From: Geminocystis sp. NIES-3708
Lineage (GTDB): Bacteria; Cyanobacteriota; Cyanobacteriia; Cyanobacteriales; Cyanobacteriaceae
Length of the DNA: 64,000 bases
Assembly: GCF_001548095.1 (NCBI RefSeq)
Contig: NZ_AP014815.1
Coordinates: 3,819,410 to 3,883,409, forward strand
Direction: 5' to 3'
Under the pieces are notes generated by a model, which ran no database searches, had not been told where the DNA came from, and saw only the letters and a program-made list of their open reading frames with translations. Shown piece after piece: positions 58,888-64,000 of this stretch (its first letter is position 1; the number at the start of each line of letters is the position of its first letter). The position numbers and the translations under genes were made by a program.

Positions 58888-58920
58888 AAAAAACACCCTA
58901 AGTATTGGTAGAGTGCTTTT
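58888..58920 (-). terminator. rRNA operon terminator
   Basis: Reading on the minus strand, GCACTCT (58910-58916) pairs with AGGGTGT (58893-58899) with two G-T wobbles, across a 10-nt loop, then T6 (58888-58893). It lies about 45 bp after the 5S gene. Confidence 0.75.
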
Positions 58921-58960
58921 AAGTTCTGATATGTATCTTATTTAGAGTGTGAGAAAATTA

Positions 58961-59080
58961 AAGCTGGCATGGAACTATTGTCCCGTGGGGCTACCCCCAG
59001 AGTATCGTCGCCGCGATTGCGTTTCACCCACGAGTTCGAGATGGATCGTAGTGGTTCCACAATGCTAAACACACCAGCTA
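58961..59080 (-). rRNA. rrf: 5S ribosomal RNA
   Basis: About 120 nt; the ends AGCTGGTGT and TGCCAGCT pair as the terminal helix. Internal segments match cyanobacterial 5S (GGAACCACTACGATCCATCTCGAAC, shown here only in part). Ends are accurate to a few bases. Confidence 0.9.
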
Positions 59081-59139
59081 AGACTATGAAAGTTAAATAA
59101 CCCTCAAGACTGCATGAAATAGTAAATAGATTTTAAGAT

Positions 59140-61925
<2,786 letters not shown>

Positions 61926-62029
61926 TGTCTGTCATTTTACAGCTTTTTCTACTTACTTTTTCTATGCAGTTTTCAAGGTTCTTACTGAACAACGGTTCAG
62001 CATCCATTTTTTGGTGCTAATTTGTTCCC

Positions 62030-62102
62030 TGGAGATAAGCGGACTCGAACCGCTGACATCCTGCTTGCAAAGCAGGCGCTCTACCAACTGAGCTATACCC
62101 CC
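62030..62102 (-). tRNA. tRNA-Ala (TGC)
   Basis: The 73-nt sequence in the 16S-23S spacer has acceptor GGGGGTA, anticodon TGC (62067-62069 on the plus strand as GCA) in loop TTTGCAA, and GGTTCGAGTCC T loop. CCA is not encoded. Confidence 0.96.
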
Positions 62103-62149
62103 AATCTTTTTTCTCTCTTGGAAAAATTTACTTCTTCTCCCAAAAGAAG

Positions 62150-62223
<74 letters not shown>

Positions 62224-62269
62224 GTGAACCTATTCTTAATAGTTTGAATGCCTTTTTCTCACTCTTGCT

Positions 62270-62286
62270 GACTTCTATTCGAAGTC
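62270..62286 (-). other. D1-like hairpin at the start of the 16S-23S spacer
   Basis: GACTTC and GAAGTC pair around a GAATA loop, directly after the 16S 3' end. This matches the basal D1-D1' helix used in cyanobacterial spacer typing. Confidence 0.6.
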
Positions 62287-62292
62287 TCCCTT

Positions 62293-63780
<1,488 letters not shown>

Positions 63781-64000
63781 AGATTCCTTTTCACCTAAGT
63801 TACTTAGTTCTCTCAACGAGCTTTTTGATTGCTCTTTTTGTTAGTAATTTAATACTTGCTTTGTTAATTTAAAGTTCTTTAACAAGGGTGTATGTTATAT
63901 TTGAAAATGGCTTTCAAACTATTAAATTGTCGAGGTTCGTGGTGTGTTAGACTGAGTCAATTGGCTCAATCGCACATTTACTAATATAACTAATAATTCT
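63781..64000 (-). other. rRNA operon leader
   Basis: This is the 5' leader of the operon. It holds an inverted repeat TTTGAAA-GCCAT-TTTCAAA (63900-63918) and GAGC/GCTC hairpin near 63820. A TATATT box at 63983-63988 (minus strand) could be a -10 site, but its -35 would be outside the window. Confidence 0.5.

Overview
The window is chromosomal DNA from an AT-rich, probably unicellular cyanobacterium. Several independent signs agree. CrtQ-type zeta-carotene desaturase, a high-light-inducible protein, Psb32, Ycf37 and an NblB-like HEAT protein are all present. At least 17 copies of the HIP1 octamer GCGATCGC occur. The rRNA operon has the order 16S, tRNA-Ile, tRNA-Ala, 23S, 5S. Many small genes belong to cyanobacteria-only families (DUF3288, DUF3598 and DUF4335 types). 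Base composition and gene content suggest a Geminocystis/Cyanobacterium-like lineage, but that is inference.

Layout. 0-6.6 kb: signalling and envelope genes (a 5'-truncated PAS/GAF/PP2C phosphatase, a cellulose-synthase-like transferase, a GT39/GT83-type membrane transferase, a PHP phosphoesterase). 6.7-7.3 kb: a broken Uma2 gene. 7.4-18 kb: mostly housekeeping (crtQ, folP, cobS, tgt, hli, an aldo/keto reductase, rsgA-tusA-dnaJ), interrupted by a plasmid/phage-style DNA-binding gene at 14.1 kb. 18.3-22.2 kb: a 1310-residue protein that joins a degenerate superfamily-1 helicase core to 38 uninterrupted 13-residue Trp-rich modules. 22.4-24.3 kb: a PEP-CTERM protein between direct repeats, then a methyltransferase. 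24.4-39.5 kb: core metabolism and RNA genes (ispE, gmhB, an RNase II/R enzyme, CBS, nblB-like, queA, psb32, hisB, a phosphotransacetylase-like protein, ffh, tRNA-Ser), with one stand-alone TnpB element at 27.3-28.7 kb. 39.8-48.4 kb: the most accessory-looking part (ABC exporter, an Ada-like Cys-motif protein, an RTX protein, then two GT2 enzymes, an HprK-like kinase and a PqqD-like protein). 48.4-58.8 kb: folK, a HEAT protein, ycf37, a phosphoesterase, a GGDEF/EAL protein, cobB, a GT-B transferase, a lipase-like hydrolase and small conserved genes. 58.9-64 kb: a complete rRNA operon on the minus strand with a terminator.

Shared pathways. tgt and queA serve queuosine formation, folP and folK serve folate, and cobS and cobB serve cobalamin, though none of these pairs is adjacent. 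dnaJ, tusA and rsgA form a likely operon. The kinase, PqqD-like protein and two GT2 genes (45.5-48.4 kb, same strand, gaps of -1 to 16 bp) form a compact operon whose PqqD-like member carries a RiPP-leader-like tail.

The two best candidates for an undescribed system are the helicase-like/13-residue-repeat protein at 18.3-22.2 kb and the PqqD/HprK/GT2 operon at 45.5-48.4 kb.
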